DNA of 64,000 nt from Priestia megaterium (lineage in GTDB: Bacteria; Bacillota; Bacilli; Bacillales; Bacillaceae_H). Shown piece after piece: positions 16,655-26,776 of the stretch. Under the pieces are notes generated by a model, which was given only the letters and a program-made list of their open reading frames with translations, ran no database searches and was not told where the DNA came from. The number at the start of each line of letters is the position of its first letter. Position 1 is the stretch's first letter. The stretch is taken from the NCBI RefSeq assembly GCF_023824195.1, contig NZ_CP085442.1, positions 3,882,001-3,946,000 of the forward strand, in the 5' to 3' direction. Made by a program: the position numbers and the translations under genes.

Positions 16655-17518
16655 TCAAAACAGTTCTCTGCTTTTGCGTTTGATATTTCCATTAACAAAA
16701 TACTGTATTCTCTCTTTTTGCTCATTTGTTGGCTTTTTATACGTTTCACACTCAAACTGAAAACATGCTTTTTCTAAATCGACTTCATTTCCTACAATTT
16801 CTCCAATCGCACTCAATTGGTTTAAATCTCGCCAAAGTTCTTCAGGAGTTTCAGGGTCAAAATGAGATGAGAGATAATACTGCGCATCATATTTTTTAAG
16901 CTCTCTCTGAATCCGCTCAAAGTCTTCTTTATCATAACTCCAGTCACCGCTATAAAAATCTGGACATAGACAATCACCTAAAAACAGGACTTTTTCTTGG
17001 GGTATGTAGACAATGGACGAGTCCTGCGCGTGTACTCCTCCAATATGCTGAATGCAACAAGTGATTCCACCTAGGTCAACTTCCATATGATGATGAAACG
17101 TTACGTCCGGCTCCTGTAAAATTAACGTCTCTCGACTCGGCATTTCTTTCTTTATCATATCCCGGCAAAATTCGATTTCCTCCCCCTCCTGGACGCGTTT
17201 ATCCAAGGAATCATCGTCCCAGCGCAGTGTCTTTAAATAGGCCAGCTTTTTCTTTGTTAAATGATGGCTGATTGTATACTTATTCATTGCATGAATGCCA
17301 AATGTATGATCCCAGTGCCAATGCGTAATAGCTACTCCTTTGATTGGAGGAACGCCCATTTTTTCCACTTCTTCTAAAAATGATGATGCATGCGCAGGAG
17401 AATTCCCGGCATCTACGATGAAACTATACTTCTCCCCGCATATAAGCCCGAGCACCGGCCGATCCGTTTCTTCAGAATGAGGAAAGTAATAAACGTAATC
17501 CGTTAGTTTTTTCAGCAT
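16655..17518 (-). CDS. metallo-beta-lactamase fold hydrolase
   Basis: A 287-aa protein with the MBL metal motif THWHWDHTFGIH (HxHxDH) at about residue 66, HIGGVHAQDSS (His ligand) and VLFLGDCLCPD (Asp ligand), plus a C-terminal helical extension after SSHFDPETPEELW. The substrate is unknown. The frame opens at a TTG touching the upstream stop codon (17617); I prefer the ATG at 17518 (GCGGGTG upstream) because the MBL fold begins there. It is the last gene of a GNAT-EamA-MBL run. Confidence 0.82.
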   Translation of the reverse strand: MLKKLTDYVYYFPHSEETDRPVLGLICGEKYSFIVDAGNSPAHASSFLEEVEKMGVPPIKGVAITHWHWDHTFGIHAMNKYTISHHLTKKKLAYLKTLRWDDDSLDKRVQEGEEIEFCRDMIKKEMPSRETLILQEPDVTFHHHMEVDLGGITCCIQHIGGVHAQDSSIVYIPQEKVLFLGDCLCPDFYSGDWSYDKEDFERIQRELKKYDAQYYLSSHFDPETPEELWRDLNQLSAIGEIVGNEVDLEKACFQFECETYKKPTNEQKERIQYFVNGNIKRKSRELF

Positions 17519-17617
17519 ATTTACACCCGCTTTATGTAGTTTAATAAAAGCCTCTTTACCAAATGGTAAATAATGATAAATAAACTGTATCATACTCGGT
17601 GCGGCTTGCCTATCCAA

Positions 17618-18544
17618 TTAGCTGATATTGGACTTTTCTTGAAGAGCCATGACTTTTTTCGGCTCTGCTGCTTTGTGCTTTAAGAAGATCATCACACTAA
17701 TCATCACAATCATCCCTCCCACTAGCTGAGAAACAGTTGTCATTTCTCCAAGCAAGAAATAAGCGAGAATGATGGCACCAATTGGCTCGCCTAAAATAGC
17801 CATTGAAATCGTTGTAGCACCTACGTACTTTAACAGCCAGTTAAATAAGGCATGACCAAAAATATTAGGAATAAGCGCTAAAAGCAAAAAGATCCACCAG
17901 TCTTTTGTGTCATACTGAGTCAACGATACGTTTGTACAAATATTGTAGACAAATAGAACCAGGCCACCGATTAAAAAAACGGCGAAGCTATAGATGATTG
18001 GAGGCATTTTCTTGCATAATTCTTGCCCCGCCAGCATATGAACAGAAACAGCTACTGTACCTAAAATAGAAAGTAAGTCTCCGTAAAGAGCCGTTTTAGA
18101 TACTCCGATATCTCCCGATGCGATAATCACCGAGCCGCTAACAGCAATTAAAATGCTGATGATTCCTACTTTGCTTGTTTTTTCTTTAAATAAAAAATAA
18201 GCTCCTGCCACTACGAAGACCGGCTCAAGCGCAGTCAAAATCATAGCGCTAGCAACTGTTGTATGTGAAAAAGACTCCATCCAAAACAGAAAGTGAAGCC
18301 CTAAAAACACGCCTGATACAGCTAGCATTAGCCATTCTTTTACCGTGCTGTTTTTAAAAAGAATTTTCATTTTCCTCCATGGTAAAAACGGTAAAAATAA
18401 AAGGACCGTAAACAGCAGTCTATACATTCCTAAAATAGAAGCAGGCGCTTGCGACCATTTAATTAAAATAGAAGAAAAAGAAACGGCTAATACACCGATT
18501 AAAAGAAAGACAGGAGGCGGTAAAGGAAGAGTTGATTTATTCAT
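17618..18544 (-). CDS. EamA/DMT family transporter
   Basis: A 308-aa protein with ten predicted helices in two EamA repeats; typical stretches are ILTALEPVFVVAGAYFLFKE (end of repeat 1) and ILGEPIGAIILAYFLLGE (end of repeat 2). DMT proteins of this group export amino acids or other metabolites. Its ATG overlaps the stop of the upstream GNAT gene (ATGA, 18541-18544), with AAAAGGAGT in front, so translation is coupled. Confidence 0.9.
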   Translation of the reverse strand: MNKSTLPLPPPVFLLIGVLAVSFSSILIKWSQAPASILGMYRLLFTVLLFLPFLPWRKMKILFKNSTVKEWLMLAVSGVFLGLHFLFWMESFSHTTVASAMILTALEPVFVVAGAYFLFKEKTSKVGIISILIAVSGSVIIASGDIGVSKTALYGDLLSILGTVAVSVHMLAGQELCKKMPPIIYSFAVFLIGGLVLFVYNICTNVSLTQYDTKDWWIFLLLALIPNIFGHALFNWLLKYVGATTISMAILGEPIGAIILAYFLLGEMTTVSQLVGGMIVMISVMIFLKHKAAEPKKVMALQEKSNIS

Positions 18545-19023
18545 GCCATTACTCCTTTTAGAATCTCTTTTTTCATATTTGCTACAGGAATATCCACTCC
18601 GTCTCTATGTACGATTTCTTTTTCCTCTATGTAAAAGCCGATTGATTCATACAAAGCTATATTACGAGAAACACTCATTCTCACCTTGCATGATAAACTT
18701 TCCTTGCCACACTCTTTGGCGTATGTTTCTAACCATTGAATAAGCTGTTTAGCCATTCCTTTTCCTTGAAAAGCAGGAATAACAGACAGGCGGTAAAAAT
18801 ATAAGCTCGTTTCTTCTAGTGTAAAACGCGCCATCGCTACCGGCTTATTTTCGACGTATAAAATGACAGCTTCTTTTCCGTGCTTTAACGATTGCATAAT
18901 AGATTCTATCGTTTCATCAAGAGCACTGGACGGGGGGACAGAATCGCGATATACGGAGAAGGCTTGCAGCATAAGATCGTGAACTGTAGCAGCGTCCTCC
19001 GGCTGTGCTAAACAGTACTTCAT
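18541..19023 (-). CDS. GNAT family N-acetyltransferase
   Basis: A 160-aa protein with GNAT motif A (YFYRLSVIPAFQGKGMAKQL) and the following VRMSVSRNIALYESIGFY. Four-base overlap with the EamA transporter suggests a detoxification pair: acetylate and export, or acetylation of the exported compound. The start ATG has AGAGGGTAA about 6 nt upstream. Confidence 0.87.
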   Translation of the reverse strand: MKYCLAQPEDAATVHDLMLQAFSVYRDSVPPSSALDETIESIMQSLKHGKEAVILYVENKPVAMARFTLEETSLYFYRLSVIPAFQGKGMAKQLIQWLETYAKECGKESLSCKVRMSVSRNIALYESIGFYIEEKEIVHRDGVDIPVANMKKEILKGVMA

Positions 19024-19243
19024 AAATTTTACCCTCTTTCTATAAAAATTAAGTATATCGAATTATTATACAATAACACCTATTTTTTTCCTACATCTTT
19101 TATTGATTTTTATTAGGGAGAATAACCTCTTTTTATGCTTTTATACCTTCTTAACTTTACTCCATTAATCTATTAATTCATTAGCACACACTCTTGAGAA
19201 CTTTTTGTCGAAATGGTTAAAATTCTGTTGGGAGGGAATCATC

Positions 19244-19864
19244 ATGACATTTTCTTGGCTTATACCTTACATAGCCGTGTCACTTATCATTGTCTTAATA
19301 CCAGGACAAGACATGATTTTTGTAATGACACAAAGTATTGCTTCAGGGGTCAAAGCAGGCATCAAAACCGTATTGGGATCTATTACGGGAACATTTGTAC
19401 ATACTCTTTTAGCCGCAGTGGGGCTATCTATTATCTTTCAAAAATCAATTATTGCCTTTACGATTCTAAAGGTTGTAGGCGTTCTGTACCTGCTGTTTTT
19501 AGCATACCAATCGTTTCGAGAAAAAAGCGGTCCGTTGGAATTAACAGAAAACGTTCAGCAGCACCATCACTTTAGAAAAGGATTTGTTAGCAACTTAACC
19601 AATCCAAAAGTAGCTATTTTCTTCATCACGTTCTTACCGCAGTTTGTTAATTCGTCTCTTGGACATGTAAGTTTGCAGATGATTTTGTTTGGTATCATCT
19701 TTATCGCCGAAACGCTTATCATCTTTTCACTTATTGCGCTATTTGCTTCTGGCCTTGGGAAAAAAGTCAAAAAAAGCCGTATCTTTCAGCACACATTAAA
19801 ATATGTAAAAGGAACGGTTTTTGGCGTACTTGGCCTAAAACTTTTATTTTCTAGCAACAATTAA
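19244..19864 (+). CDS. LysE/RhtB family amino acid exporter
   Basis: A 206-aa, six-helix protein with the LysE signature PGQDMIFVMTQSIASGVKAG near the N-terminus and NLTNPKVAIFFITFLPQFV in the middle. Such proteins export lysine, homoserine, threonine or related compounds. ATG 19244 follows GGGAGGGAA; the frame is open 13 codons earlier without support. Monocistronic. Confidence 0.9.
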   Translation: MTFSWLIPYIAVSLIIVLIPGQDMIFVMTQSIASGVKAGIKTVLGSITGTFVHTLLAAVGLSIIFQKSIIAFTILKVVGVLYLLFLAYQSFREKSGPLELTENVQQHHHFRKGFVSNLTNPKVAIFFITFLPQFVNSSLGHVSLQMILFGIIFIAETLIIFSLIALFASGLGKKVKKSRIFQHTLKYVKGTVFGVLGLKLLFSSNN

Positions 19865-19959
19865 GTAAAACAAAATGAAATTTCTTTCATCCCTGCTGTT
19901 ATCGCCTTTTCATACCCGCTTCATTTGTCATATCACCCTATTTTTCCATGTGAGGTTAG

Positions 19960-19988
19960 TTGACAAAAGACCAAAATTATTATTTTAT
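19960..19988 (+). promoter_or_regulatory. candidate promoter of the AGCS symporter gene
   Basis: TTGACA at 19960-19965 and TTTTAT at 19983-19988 with a 17-bp spacer, followed by alternating TATA sequence. It would leave a leader of about 150 nt before the ATG at 20142, whose structure I could not assign to a known riboswitch. Confidence 0.5.
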
Positions 19989-20141
19989 ATATATATAAGG
20001 TTCAGATTTAGCAACAAGATTCGACAAGGATAATGAAGAAAAACAGCGGGGAAATAGGGAGATCTATCTAAATAGAGGGAAAATTCTATAAATTCACGTT
20101 TTTTATTATTATTCTACTATAATTCATGAAGAGGTGAAACT

Positions 20142-21575
20142 ATGCAAGAAGTAGTTCAAGGTTTTGTTAGTTCAATCAACGAATTTCTTTGGTCCTACTT
20201 ACTGATTGCGATGCTGATTGCATTTGGTTTGTTTTTTACATTCAGGTCAAAGTTTTTACAAATTCGGTTATTAAGAGAAATGATTCGTGTATTAAAAGAA
20301 GGTGCGGATAGCTCTTCTAAAGACGGAATTTCGCCATTCCAAGCATTTTGTATCAGTATGGCAGCCCGCGTTGGTACGGGGAACATTACAGGTATTGCGA
20401 TTGCGATCGCTTTAGGGGGACCTGGTGCTGTATTTTGGATGTGGGTGCTTGCCGTTATCGGTTCAGCTTCAGCATTTATCGAAAGTACATTAGCACAAAT
20501 ATACAAAGTAAAAGACAAAGACGGCGGCTTCCGAGGCGGACCGGCTTACTATATGGAAAAAGGTTTAAAGAAGCGCTGGATGGGCGGACTGTTTGCTGTC
20601 TTAATCACTTTATCATTCGGCTTAATTTTTAATGCTGTACAATCGAACACGATTACTCTTGCTTTTGAAAATGCGTTCGGAACAAATCGTTTAGTGTTAG
20701 GAATTATTATGACAGTGGCTTTCGCTGCCATTATTTTTGGTGGAGTTAAGCGTATTGCAAAAATGTCAGAATATATTGTGGTAGTACTGGCTGTTGCCTA
20801 CATTGGCGTAGCACTCTTTATTATTATTATGAACATTCAAGAGATGCCTTCTCTTATTGCGTTAATCGTAAAAAATGCATTTGGTTTCGAGCAAATTGCC
20901 GGCGGTTCTCTTGGAGCAGCTCTTATGCAAGGAATTAAACGCGGCTTATTCTCAAACGAAGCGGGTATGGGTAGTGCACCGAACGCCGCAGCGGCTGCAA
21001 CAACAAGCCACCCGGTAAAACAAGGATTAATCCAAGCATTTGGTGTATTAACAGATACGCTTATTATTTGTAGCAGTACTGCCTTTATCATTTTGCTTTC
21101 AGGTGCTTATACAAATAAAAATTTAAGCGGTATTGAGTTAACACAAGCTGCTTTAAGCACTCACATCGGTTCTTGGGCTGCTGGTGCTCTTGCGATTATG
21201 ATTTTCTTATTTGCTTTTAGTACATTAATTGGTAACTACTACTATGGAGAAACAAATATTGAGTTCTTGAACACAAATAAAGCTTGGCTGATGACTTATC
21301 GTATTGCTGTACTTGCAATGATTGTGTTCGGTTCTATTTCTCAAATTCAGCTTGTATGGGATTTAGCAGATCTGTTTATGGGCTTTATGGTAGTAGTCAA
21401 CTTAATCGCAATTCTCCTGCTGTCAAAAGTTGCCTTTGCCGCACTCAAAGATTATCTTGCCCAAAAGAAAGCTGGAAAAGACCCTGTCTTCTATCAAGAC
21501 AGCATTTCTGGACTTGATAATATTGATGCGTGGGATCATTCAAAAGATAAATCCAGCTCGAAAAAAGCGATCTAA
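20142..21575 (+). CDS. sodium:alanine/glycine symporter, AGCS family (AlsT type)
   Basis: A 477-aa polytopic protein. Family motifs are visible: GTGNITGIAIAIALGGPGAVFW (shown in part: GNITGIAIAIALGGPGA), FIESTLAQIYK, GGPAYYMEKGL and LFSNEAGMGSAPNAAA. AGCS carriers import alanine, glycine or glutamine with Na+. The hydrophilic C-terminus (about 50 residues) is Lys/Asp/Ser-rich. GAAGAGGTG precedes the ATG. Monocistronic, between a candidate promoter and a strong terminator. Confidence 0.92.
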   Translation: MQEVVQGFVSSINEFLWSYLLIAMLIAFGLFFTFRSKFLQIRLLREMIRVLKEGADSSSKDGISPFQAFCISMAARVGTGNITGIAIAIALGGPGAVFWMWVLAVIGSASAFIESTLAQIYKVKDKDGGFRGGPAYYMEKGLKKRWMGGLFAVLITLSFGLIFNAVQSNTITLAFENAFGTNRLVLGIIMTVAFAAIIFGGVKRIAKMSEYIVVVLAVAYIGVALFIIIMNIQEMPSLIALIVKNAFGFEQIAGGSLGAALMQGIKRGLFSNEAGMGSAPNAAAAATTSHPVKQGLIQAFGVLTDTLIICSSTAFIILLSGAYTNKNLSGIELTQAALSTHIGSWAAGALAIMIFLFAFSTLIGNYYYGETNIEFLNTNKAWLMTYRIAVLAMIVFGSISQIQLVWDLADLFMGFMVVVNLIAILLLSKVAFAALKDYLAQKKAGKDPVFYQDSISGLDNIDAWDHSKDKSSSKKAI

Positions 21576-21576
21576 C

Positions 21577-21609
21577 AAAAAAAGCCGTGAATATTCACGG
21601 CTTTTTTTA
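21577..21609 (+). terminator. intrinsic terminator of the AGCS gene
   Basis: Palindrome AGCCGTGAATATTCACGGCT (21583-21602) flanked by A-run and T-run; strong in both directions. Confidence 0.9.
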
Positions 21610-21638
21610 TTGTGCATATTTACTTCTTTTTCTTTCTT

Positions 21639-22091
21639 CTAGTGAAGCAGTCTAAGACTAACCAAATACCTATAGTATAAATAAATCACGCTGTACGGAA
21701 TCCAGTAGGAAAAAAATGTCCAGCCGAGATTCCATCCGTTTCCGTATATAACTCTTTCCATATGCACATACGTTCCTTCTAAAAATGTTGTAAACAGCGC
21801 AATAAGAAAAATAAAAAAATAAGGTTTTCCGATTCGCTGGATTAAAAAAATCATATAGCTGGCCAATACAGGATAGACGCCTAAATTAAAAGGCAGCGCC
21901 TCTAATGCTTCATTTTCTAAAGAAGTGCGGAGTTTCCAAAAGCCATAATAACTCCCTAATTCATTGATAACGATTGCTAAAATGCAAAAAGCAGTTCCTA
22001 CTAAAGGCATTAAACGACGATTTTTAGGATGTAAATAGAGTGTGCCAAAAATCCAAGGTAAAACAAAAGCCAGCGCTATATTGATAAGCAA
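21639..22091 (-). CDS. CBO0543-like small polytopic membrane protein
   Basis: A 150-aa protein with five hydrophobic helices and conserved-looking polar spots (LHPKNRR, NELGSYYGFWK, PFNLGVYP, LEGTYVHMERVIYGNGWN). This pattern agrees with the CBO0543 family of uncharacterised membrane proteins common in spore formers; the match is from memory. The start is TTG 22091 with AAAAGG about 10 nt upstream. Confidence 0.7.
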   Translation of the reverse strand: MLINIALAFVLPWIFGTLYLHPKNRRLMPLVGTAFCILAIVINELGSYYGFWKLRTSLENEALEALPFNLGVYPVLASYMIFLIQRIGKPYFFIFLIALFTTFLEGTYVHMERVIYGNGWNLGWTFFSYWIPYSVIYLYYRYLVSLRLLH

Positions 22092-22248
22092 GAATATCCG
22101 ACCTTTTTCTTTCTATTATGCCACACCGTTTCTTTTTCTAATCATCTCTTTATCTTGAACGCAGCAAGCGTAAAAGCACCTTATCTCTCATCATTAAAAC
22201 AGAGTGCTTACTTTATGATTACTGTGGTTCGTCCCTTGCTTCTTCCAT

Positions 22249-23214
22249 TTATTTTAATGAAACAAATTCAGCGTCTTTTTTCTGGTAATAGTTTTGAACT
22301 AAACGCCCTGATAAAGCGGCTAATACCTGCTGAAATAACATCCCTAGTACGACGGGTACAGCAACGGGAGCTGGAAAATAAGATACGGCTAATACGGCTC
22401 CGGCGCTAATATTTCTCATGCCCCCGCAAAACGTAAGCGTCACAACTTTTGCTCGGTCCCACTTTAGCCATTTACCAATCATCCAGCTGAAGAAATAACC
22501 AGCTGAACTCATTAAAAAGACGATCACGATGATAAACAGCAGTTTTTTATCGATATGTTTTAAATAAGGGGCAATCACTCCCCCGTTTACCATGACCATC
22601 ACACTTAACCCTATTTTTGAAACAGGTGCCAGCTTTGGTCCTAATGTCTGCTTAATTGTTCCTTTTGTATATTGATTTAAGCACATGCCTAACAGAGATG
22701 GAAGGACAATCATAAAACATAAATCTTTGACTAGCTTTAGCGCTTCCAAATGCACGGTGTCTCCAACCACCAATAAAAGCGTATAAGGAACGATAAGCGG
22801 CGCTAAAAGAGTATCAATTAAAATAATGGACAGCGCAAGAGGAATGCTTCCTTTGTAAATAGAGACCCATATAAAACTAGTCACTCCGGTTGGAATAATC
22901 GCTGCTAGCAAAAGGCCCGTGCTTGTAAATACATCATGCGGAAAAATCACTTGGCCAACGCTCCAAGCCCACGCTGGCATAAAAATATGTAAAACAAACA
23001 GGGCCATAACGATTGGAAATGGACGGTGTATGGTGGCGTTTAACTGCTGAAAATTTGAGTTTAAACTTCCAGCAAACGTCATTAATGCAAAAAGCCATGG
23101 AATTAAAAAGGTATACTGACTCAGTGACGAACCAATAAGCACTCCTATAAGTAAGCTGACCGGCGTAATAAAGGGCATCAATTTTTCTAGCATTCTATTT
23201 AATTGACTTAACAA
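22249..23214 (-). CDS. bile acid:sodium symporter (BASS) family transporter
   Basis: A 321-aa protein with nine to ten helices. The stretch AAIIPTGVTSFIWVSIYKG and TFCGGMRNISAGAVLAVSYF match the two crossed-helix regions of BASS transporters, which carry organic anions (bile acids, pantoate, keto-acids) with Na+. The TTG at 23214 follows GGAGGGAGAAGC and is preferred to the more upstream opening at 23262. Substrate unknown. Confidence 0.85.
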   Translation of the reverse strand: MLSQLNRMLEKLMPFITPVSLLIGVLIGSSLSQYTFLIPWLFALMTFAGSLNSNFQQLNATIHRPFPIVMALFVLHIFMPAWAWSVGQVIFPHDVFTSTGLLLAAIIPTGVTSFIWVSIYKGSIPLALSIILIDTLLAPLIVPYTLLLVVGDTVHLEALKLVKDLCFMIVLPSLLGMCLNQYTKGTIKQTLGPKLAPVSKIGLSVMVMVNGGVIAPYLKHIDKKLLFIIVIVFLMSSAGYFFSWMIGKWLKWDRAKVVTLTFCGGMRNISAGAVLAVSYFPAPVAVPVVLGMLFQQVLAALSGRLVQNYYQKKDAEFVSLK

Positions 23215-23504
23215 AGCTTCTCCCTCCAACGAACGTTTTAAATAAATAATAAGATAAATCAATGTTTATAATATCACCTATTTATTATACAACTTATTTT
23301 CAGACTATTGTCTGTCTCTTTTACTAAAAAGAGATATATTCATAATTATCACTTAAATAGATTTACGGGTATTTTTATGCTATTTTAATAGGGAAGAAGC
23401 TTTTAAAAAGCATGAATTTAGGGTACAGTACACTCTACATAGAAATGCTTCAATTGACGGATATAAATGAACTGTAGCACAGTTTTGGTAACTAGGAGGA
23501 TTGT

Positions 23505-24611
23505 ATGGATTTTTTGAAGTCTCTGTCATCGTTAGATGATTGGAAAAAAATCGTGATTGCGATTGGGATCTTTCTGATCTTTTTAATTCTTCGCAAGCTG
23601 TTCACGACTTATTTGTTTAAGTTTATTATTGGTTTTGTCAAAAATAAAAAAATCAATTTAATTACGAGCGTTTTAGAAGCTTTTGAAAAGCCGCTGCGCT
23701 GGATTTTTGTGATTATTGGTTTCAAGCTTGCTCTTCCCTATCTTCCCTTTGATGTTTTAACAGCCGACACGGAAAGACATTTAGTTCGTTCAGCTTCTGT
23801 TGGCCTTGCAGGATGGGGCTTGTATAATTTAGCTGCTTCTACCAATTTATTTTTTGCAACGTTTGCCAAAAACTTTGATATCCAAGTGGATCGAATCATT
23901 ATTCCTTTTATTGAAAAGTTCATCCGCATCGTTGTTGTTATGCTTTCTATATCCATCATCGCAGAAGAATGGGGTTTTAACGTAAACGGCTTTGTAGCGG
24001 GTCTTGGGTTAGGTGGTCTTGCTTTTGCCCTAGCCGCAAAAGACACCGTTAGTAATTTATTCGGCGGAATTGTGATTATTACCGAAAAGCCTTTTACCAT
24101 TGGAGATTGGATTAAAACACCGAGTGTTGAAGGCGTTGTAGAAGATATTACGTTTCGAAGCACCAAAGTTCGAACGTTCGCTCAAGCAGTCGTAACGGTT
24201 CCAAATGCTACTCTTTCTAATGAGCCTATTATCAACTGGGCTAAGATGGGAAAACGTCAAATTGCCTTTCATTTAAACTTGAATTATAATACACCAAAAG
24301 AAAAGTTAGAAACAGTAGTGGCAAGAATTAAAAAGATGCTGACGGAGCACGAAGAAATTCACAATGAAACGATTCTTGTTAACTTTGACGGTTTCTATGA
24401 ATCCAGTCTAAATATTTATTTGTATTTCTTTACAAATACAACCGTTTTTGCTGATTATTTAGATGTAAAAGAAAATATAAACTTCGAAATTATGGACATT
24501 CTTGAAGAAGAAGGCGTAGAATTTGCTTTCCCTACGCGCACACTCATCGTTGAGCAGGATGGAAAGCTTTCAGGCAATCCAAAAGAATTTCTAGAAAGTG
24601 CTCGAAGCTAA
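23505..24611 (+). CDS. MscS-family mechanosensitive channel (YhdY-like)
   Basis: A 368-aa protein: four or so N-terminal helices, then the MscS pore helix and beta domain (FVAGLGLGGLAFALAAKDTV, NLFGGIVIITEKPFTIGDWI), then VVTVPNATLSNEPIINWAKM and a C-terminal alpha/beta region. It should gate under membrane tension to release solutes. AGGAGG lies 5 nt before the ATG. Together with the MpfA-like, MerR-like and sirtuin genes downstream it recalls the B. subtilis yhdP-yhdZ interval. Confidence 0.92.
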   Translation: MDFLKSLSSLDDWKKIVIAIGIFLIFLILRKLFTTYLFKFIIGFVKNKKINLITSVLEAFEKPLRWIFVIIGFKLALPYLPFDVLTADTERHLVRSASVGLAGWGLYNLAASTNLFFATFAKNFDIQVDRIIIPFIEKFIRIVVVMLSISIIAEEWGFNVNGFVAGLGLGGLAFALAAKDTVSNLFGGIVIITEKPFTIGDWIKTPSVEGVVEDITFRSTKVRTFAQAVVTVPNATLSNEPIINWAKMGKRQIAFHLNLNYNTPKEKLETVVARIKKMLTEHEEIHNETILVNFDGFYESSLNIYLYFFTNTTVFADYLDVKENINFEIMDILEEEGVEFAFPTRTLIVEQDGKLSGNPKEFLESARS

Positions 24612-24640
24612 AAAAAGCTGACTACTAAGTCAGCTTTTTT
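24611..24640. terminator. bidirectional intrinsic terminator
   Basis: Perfect 12-bp stem AAAAAAGCTGAC/GTCAGCTTTTTT (24611-24622, 24629-24640). It serves the MscS gene and the convergent LysM-CAP gene. Confidence 0.9.
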
Positions 24641-24650
24641 CCTTTCTTTT

Positions 24651-25274
24651 TTAGTTTGAAATGAACATTTGAGTCCAGTAATGGCCGTAGCTCCCGCCTT
24701 TAGCGTAACCTACTCCGATTTCGGTAAATTGACTCGATAGTATGTTTTTACGGTGACCTTCGCTATTCATCCATGCGTTAACCACTTCTTTTGGAGTTGC
24801 TTGTCCAGCAGCGATATTTTCACCTGCTGTACTGTATGTAATGCCAAAGTTTTTCATCATGTCGAACGGACTTCCATATGTAGGCGATGTATGACTGAAA
24901 TAATTTTTATCAATCATATCCTGCGATTTATAGCGAGCAACGCGAGCTACTTCCCAATTAGACTTTAAAGGCTTAAGCCCTACTTTAGCACGTTCTTGAT
25001 TCACTAGCTGAACCACTTGCTCTTCGTATGAACTTCCTGCTTTATCCGTTGGAATAGTAATTTTCTGTCCCGGATAGATCGAATTAGGATTTTTAATAGC
25101 AGAATTCGCTTCAATCAGCTCGGAAACACCAACCTGATATTTTACTGCTATTTTCCACATCGTATCTCCCGATTGAACGGTATGTACGGTTGCTGCTTGC
25201 GCAGTGTTATTAAGACCAAAAGCTAGAGTGACAGACAACAATGTTACTAATAAAAGTTTTGATAGAGTTTTCAT
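24651..25274 (-). CDS. secreted LysM-CAP domain protein (YkwD-like)
   Basis: A 207-aa protein. A signal peptide ends near AQA (residue 27). One LysM domain (HTVQSGDTMWKIAVKYQVGV ... YPGQKITIP, about 30-74) binds peptidoglycan; the rest is a CAP/SCP domain (VQLVNQERAKVGLKPL, YFSHTSPTYGSPFDMM, AGENIAAGQATPKEVV, WMNSEGHRKNILS, GHYWTQMF) with the usual His/Glu pairs. CAP-LysM proteins in Bacillus are wall-associated and often sporulation-related. The ATG at 25274 fits the signal peptide; no good SD is seen for it or for the TTG at 25301. Confidence 0.88.
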   Translation of the reverse strand: MKTLSKLLLVTLLSVTLAFGLNNTAQAATVHTVQSGDTMWKIAVKYQVGVSELIEANSAIKNPNSIYPGQKITIPTDKAGSSYEEQVVQLVNQERAKVGLKPLKSNWEVARVARYKSQDMIDKNYFSHTSPTYGSPFDMMKNFGITYSTAGENIAAGQATPKEVVNAWMNSEGHRKNILSSQFTEIGVGYAKGGSYGHYWTQMFISN

Positions 25275-25376
25275 ACTTTTATTAAAGCAAATTGATTTCA
25301 AGATTCATAGCGGTAATATTATCCCCTTGTTCCATCATATGCCTTTGCCATCTTCCCAGCACGCTTTTTTCATAAG

Positions 25377-25410
25377 AAAGGCGCATTGCTCTTTTGCAAT
25401 GCGCCTTTTT
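25377..25410. terminator. intrinsic terminator downstream of the MpfA-like gene
   Basis: Perfect 13-bp stem AAAGGCGCATTGC/GCAATGCGCCTTT (25377-25389, 25396-25408), T-rich on both exits. Confidence 0.88.
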
Positions 25411-25411
25411 G

Positions 25412-26776
25412 TTACGAAGATAAAGCCTGTGACTGGTTCATCTCTGACACATTAACCGCTTCATCCGTGCTTTGATGCACCTGACGTTTTTTGATCACAT
25501 CAATATATTGAATGTGATGTCCTTCCATTTTCGTAACGGTAAAGTCATACTGATCAAAGCTAAGGCTTTCTCCTTGCTTGACGTCATATTTTTCCGTCAA
25601 GACCCAGCCTCCAATTGTATCAACATCCGTATCATCAATTGTTGTGCCAAGCAGCTCGTTAAGCTCACTTACTAATAATTTTCCATCTACAATATAATGA
25701 TCGGGTTTGACTTTCTGAATTAATGGAAGTTCATCCGCATCAAATTCATCACGAATTTCACCGACAATTTCCTCTAAAATATCCTCTACTGTTACAATCC
25801 CTGCTGTTCCTCCGTATTCATCAATTAAAATAGCCATATGGATGCGTTCACGCTGCATCTTAAGCAATAAATCATGAATAGGAATCGATTCAATTACTTC
25901 AATAACAGGACGGATATACTGTTTTAAATCTATTTTTTCCTTGCTGTTGTTCATGACAATCTCGGTTAAAATCTCTTTCATATTGACCATTCCAATAATA
26001 TGGTCTTTATCTCCATCAATGACCGGATAGCGGGTAAACCGCTCTTCTTGGACCATCTCAAGGATGTATTCGACCGTATCTTCCTGGTCAATCGAAACGA
26101 CTTCCGTACGCGGCACCATAATCTCTTTGGCAACGCGATCATCAAAGTCAAAAATTTTACTTACATATTTAAACTCCGATTGATTGATTTCACCGCTTTT
26201 ATAGCTTTCTGATAACAAGATGCGAAGCTCTTCTTCACTGTGTGCAAGCTCATTTTCTGAAGCAGGCTTTAGACCAAATAACCCTGTTATTAAACGAGAA
26301 GAACTGTTTAATAGCCAAATGAAAGGATAGGTTACTTTATAAAAGAGTATAAGCGGACGAACAAATAATAAAGTGACTTTCTCTGCTTTTTGAATTGCAA
26401 ATGTTTTGGGAGCAAGCTCTCCGACCACAACGTTTATAAATGTAACAACCGCAAAAGAAATCGCAACAGATAGTACTTTTGTTAAAGCTCCGCTTATCCC
26501 TAGTTGATCAAGTAATGGTGACAGGAGATGCGAAAGTGTAGGCTCTCCTAACCAACCAATTCCCAGCGCAGTAATCGTAATACCAAGCTGACACGCAGAT
26601 AAGTATTCATCTAAATTTGAAATAACTTGCTTCGCAGCTTTTGCATTGCTGCTCCCTTCTGCTATAAGCTGATCCACTTTGGAACTCCTCACGCGAATAA
26701 TCGCAAACTCGGTAGCAACGAAAAAAGCAGTTAATGCAATCAGTACCGCTAGTAAAATCAAGTTAAATATGTCCAA
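25412..26776 (-). CDS. CorC/HlyC family divalent-cation transporter (MpfA/YhdP-like)
   Basis: A 454-aa protein: CNNM/DUF21 membrane domain (residues 1-190, with [20 protein letters not shown] and [18 protein letters not shown]), two CBS domains (about 210-335, [10 protein letters not shown] and [20 protein letters not shown]) and a C-terminal CorC_HlyC domain ([15 protein letters not shown]). This architecture matches B. subtilis MpfA, which protects from high Mg2+ by efflux. The first residues ([19 protein letters not shown]) also match that group. The start is TTG 26776; its main SD lies beyond a hairpin (see the leader entry), with only AAGGAA nearby. Confidence 0.9.
   Translation of the reverse strand: MDIFNLILLAVLIALTAFFVATEFAIIRVRSSKVDQLIAEGSSNAKAAKQVISNLDEYLSACQLGITITALGIGWLGEPTLSHLLSPLLDQLGISGALTKVLSVAISFAVVTFINVVVGELAPKTFAIQKAEKVTLLFVRPLILFYKVTYPFIWLLNSSSRLITGLFGLKPASENELAHSEEELRILLSESYKSGEINQSEFKYVSKIFDFDDRVAKEIMVPRTEVVSIDQEDTVEYILEMVQEERFTRYPVIDGDKDHIIGMVNMKEILTEIVMNNSKEKIDLKQYIRPVIEVIESIPIHDLLLKMQRERIHMAILIDEYGGTAGIVTVEDILEEIVGEIRDEFDADELPLIQKVKPDHYIVDGKLLVSELNELLGTTIDDTDVDTIGGWVLTEKYDVKQGESLSFDQYDFTVTKMEGHHIQYIDVIKKRQVHQSTDEAVNVSEMNQSQALSS

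Noticed and set aside
19990..20141. Long leader of the AGCS symporter as a possible glycine or glutamine riboswitch
   Set aside because: I looked for glycine-riboswitch core words and a glnA-type motif and found neither; only a promoter is called.
23738..24272. Two long minus-strand frames opposite the MscS gene
   Set aside because: Shadows of a well-conserved channel gene; no SD and no recognisable domain.
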